Of a stretch of DNA of 64,000 bases, positions 62,350 through 64,000 are shown piece after piece. The position numbers and the translations under genes are program-made. Within the stretch, counting starts at the first letter, position 1, and every line of letters begins with the position of its first letter. The notes beneath the pieces were generated by a model. The model saw only the letters and a program-made list of their open reading frames with translations, did no database searches and was not told where the DNA came from. Source of the stretch: JAPLUA01 sp964625855 (GTDB lineage Bacteria; Verrucomicrobiota; Verrucomicrobiia; Limisphaerales; UBA8199); the NCBI GenBank assembly GCA_964625855.1, contig CAZVFC010000001.1, positions 186,001-250,000 on the forward strand, given 5' to 3'.

Positions 62350-64000
62350 TCAACGGTATTCAACCTCCACCCTTGAGAGCTGGGTGTCCTTCTGAAACCG
62401 GATGGTGATCGCCGACTCGTCACCCGGCATGCCCGCGACAGTGTAAAGTCGCGGCCGGCGGAAATTGTACATCTCCTTGCCGGCATAGAAATCCTGGGCG
62501 CGCGCATTGAGGGCAGGGCCGGTTCCGGGCTCGCTGCCGGCCAGGAATTCGAGCCCCGGCTCGCTTTGTTCGCCGAAGGCATAGGCTCGCGCGGCGATGA
62601 TGCGGCCCGGGACGTGGTAGGCGATCCAGGCGCCGGGAGCGCCCCAGAGGCGGTGGCAGTCTTCTTTGTAATCACGAGCGCCGTTGGTCCGGAGCTCCAG
62701 CTTCCCGCCCTTCCGGTAGGTGCGCGACAGGTTGGGCAGTTCGTCCACCAGCGTGCGACAACGCATGGCCACGGGTCCGAGGACCTTTGAAGGCTGCGAT
62801 CCACCGGCCTCGTTGCGGGCGATGAGACGGTAGCAATAGCTCCGGCCCGACTCGGTACATTCATCCACAGCCAGCGGACGGTATTGAGTCGCGTCGTCCG
62901 TGAGCTGGGCGGCGATGATTTGCCACGGGCCGCCGGGCTGGTCGGCGCGTTGCAACTCGTAATTCGCCGCGCCGGCCGACCCGCGCCAGGTGAGGACGCC
63001 GCCGTCGGTCACGCTGAAAAGGTCCGGCGCGGCGGGCGCTTCGAGCGCGGGCGCGGGGCGGTGCTGAATCTCCCAGGCCTTTGCTCTCACCATCCGCATG
63101 AAACGCGTTTCATCATAAGTTTCGCCCGCCGGGCCGCCGGGCCAGTGGTAGGCCTTAAAGAAGTCCCCGCCGAGCGGTTCGTGGTGCCAATAATAGCCGC
63201 CATCCTGGTTGTGGAAACGGAGCGACCAGATCAGGCCACCGGCGATGGCCGGGTCCTGGACGATGGTGTCCATGATGGCGCGCATGCCCTCGGTGGTGAC
63301 GAACCCGAATTCGCCCACCATATACACCTTGCGCCCAGCCAGCCGTTTCGCGCTGGCCTGGATTTGCTCGATCATCTTGACCGGGTCCCCCTGGTAAAGG
63401 TGGTCCTGCACGATATCCACCCCGGCATTCTCCGGGTCCGTGAAGTAGCTTTCGGCCACCAGGTGCTGCGGGTCGAGCTGCTTGAGGTAAGGGGCCATCT
63501 CGCGCACCCATTCCTTGGGCGCCTTCAATTCGTTGCCCAGCTCCCAGGCCAGCACCGCCTTGTCGTCCAGGTAACGCACGCCCGTGAGCGTGTTGGTCCG
63601 GTGCAGGACGAGGCTGACCAGGCGCTTGTAGTCTTCCTTTACCTGCGGGTCGGTGAAGAACGCGTCTCTGGGCTTCCCATGCCAGGCGGCAAATTCCTGG
63701 ATGCCGCCCCACCAACTGTTCTGATCCACGAACGGGATGATCAGCCGCACGCCGTGGCGGTGCGCGCTCGCCAGCACGCGGTCCAGCACGACCATGCCTT
63801 CCTCGTTCAACTGGCCTGGGCCCAGGATGTGCCGTGGCAGGCCGGGCGGATCGTTGGTCTTGCGGACGGAGAGGACGTAGGTGCGCGCAACCCGCCCGCC
63901 CATTTGCCGGATGGTGGCCAGCGCATCGTCAATCTCGTAGGGCGCGGGCCAGCGAAAGCTGCTCAATTGCTCGAACCGCATGTCGTCTTCCGTGTAGGTC
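62350..64000 (-). CDS. GH5-like glycoside hydrolase (mannan endo-1,4-beta-mannosidase-like), 5' end outside the window
   Basis: At least 549 residues; the frame stays open through the window edge (reading TYTEDD before the ATG at 63981), so the N-terminus and any signal peptide are missing. The barrel resembles the GH5 mannanase group: ATIRQMGGRVARTYVLSV, LDRVLASAHRHGVRLIIPF, AVLAWELGNELKAP with the acid/base Glu in NE, and KVYMVGEFGFVTTEG with the nucleophile Glu. After the barrel come a fibronectin-III-like domain (APDLFSVTDGGVLTWRGSAG, YELQRADQPGGPWQII) and a C-terminal beta domain of about 120 residues. It should hydrolyse beta-mannan or a related beta-1,4-glycan; the substrate is inferred. 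Confidence 0.85.
   Translation of the reverse strand, partial: TYTEDDMRFEQLSSFRWPAPYEIDDALATIRQMGGRVARTYVLSVRKTNDPPGLPRHILGPGQLNEEGMVVLDRVLASAHRHGVRLIIPFVDQNSWWGGIQEFAAWHGKPRDAFFTDPQVKEDYKRLVSLVLHRTNTLTGVRYLDDKAVLAWELGNELKAPKEWVREMAPYLKQLDPQHLVAESYFTDPENAGVDIVQDHLYQGDPVKMIEQIQASAKRLAGRKVYMVGEFGFVTTEGMRAIMDTIVQDPAIAGGLIWSLRFHNQDGGYYWHHEPLGGDFFKAYHWPGGPAGETYDETRFMRMVRAKAWEIQHRPAPALEAPAAPDLFSVTDGGVLTWRGSAGAANYELQRADQPGGPWQIIAAQLTDDATQYRPLAVDECTESGRSYCYRLIARNEAGGSQPSKVLGPVAMRCRTLVDELPNLSRTYRKGGKLELRTNGARDYKEDCHRLWGAPGAWIAYHVPGRIIAARAYAFGEQSEPGLEFLAGSEPGTGPALNARAQDFYAGKEMYNFRRPRLYTVAGMPGDESAITIRFQKDTQLSRVEVEYR

Overview
The window is GC-rich, densely coded DNA that looks like a chromosome segment of a verrucomicrobial bacterium, most likely of the Pedosphaera/Limisphaerales type. 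This placement is an inference from gene content: a pseudopilin with an FTLIELLVV leader, very large secreted proteins built from LamG and Ig-like modules, many secreted glycoside hydrolases, zinc-ribbon and band-7 proteins, and long inverted repeats between genes. No rRNA, tRNA, phage, plasmid origin or CRISPR array was seen.

Layout. 1-2.7 kb: the end of a CheA/WspE-type kinase followed by a hybrid kinase whose first domain is a WspR-like receiver. 2.8-10.2 kb: LD-carboxypeptidase, an MFS transporter, panC, nadB and a CusRS-like two-component pair. 10.2-15.3 kb: a 641-bp spacer with a perfect palindrome of 46-nt arms, an orphan HicB-like gene, a sugar isomerase/epimerase, a large alpha-glucuronidase-like protein and an FmdB zinc ribbon. 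15.5-19.5 kb: HAD phosphatase, GH16 glucanase, nadE. 19.6-26.5 kb: a glycan/surface block (methyltransferase-like protein, glycosyltransferase, YfhO-like and GT-C-like membrane proteins). 26.5-39.2 kb: two Nudix genes, a 2397-residue secreted M36 metallopeptidase with LamG-Ig repeats, a small lipoprotein, a methyltransferase, a pseudopilin, a broken Ig-protein remnant and a DPM1-like glycosyltransferase.

39.8-51.1 kb is a tightly packed same-strand operon: ABC permease carrying an EF-hand loop, three consecutive SPFH/band-7 proteins, a P1B metal ATPase, an ABC ATPase, a second permease and a helical exported protein. 51.4-58.7 kb looks like a polysaccharide sensing and degradation locus: a beta-propeller sensor kinase, a LuxR-type regulator, a secreted carbohydrate-binding-like protein, a clear intrinsic terminator, then a GH10 xylanase. 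58.9-61.0 kb holds a 44-bp tandem repeat array followed by three apparently identical 620-bp tandem copies of a Y1 (IS200/RAYT-like) transposase unit, bounded by 42-bp inverted repeats. The window closes with deoC and a 5'-truncated GH5-like mannanase.

Most notable: the apparent Wsp pathway rewired from a GGDEF output to a phosphorelay kinase, the triplicated REP/transposase array, the SPFH-ABC-P-type ATPase operon with its embedded EF-hand, and at least seven long inverted repeats in gene-free gaps. All function calls are from reading the sequence and family knowledge; no database search was run.
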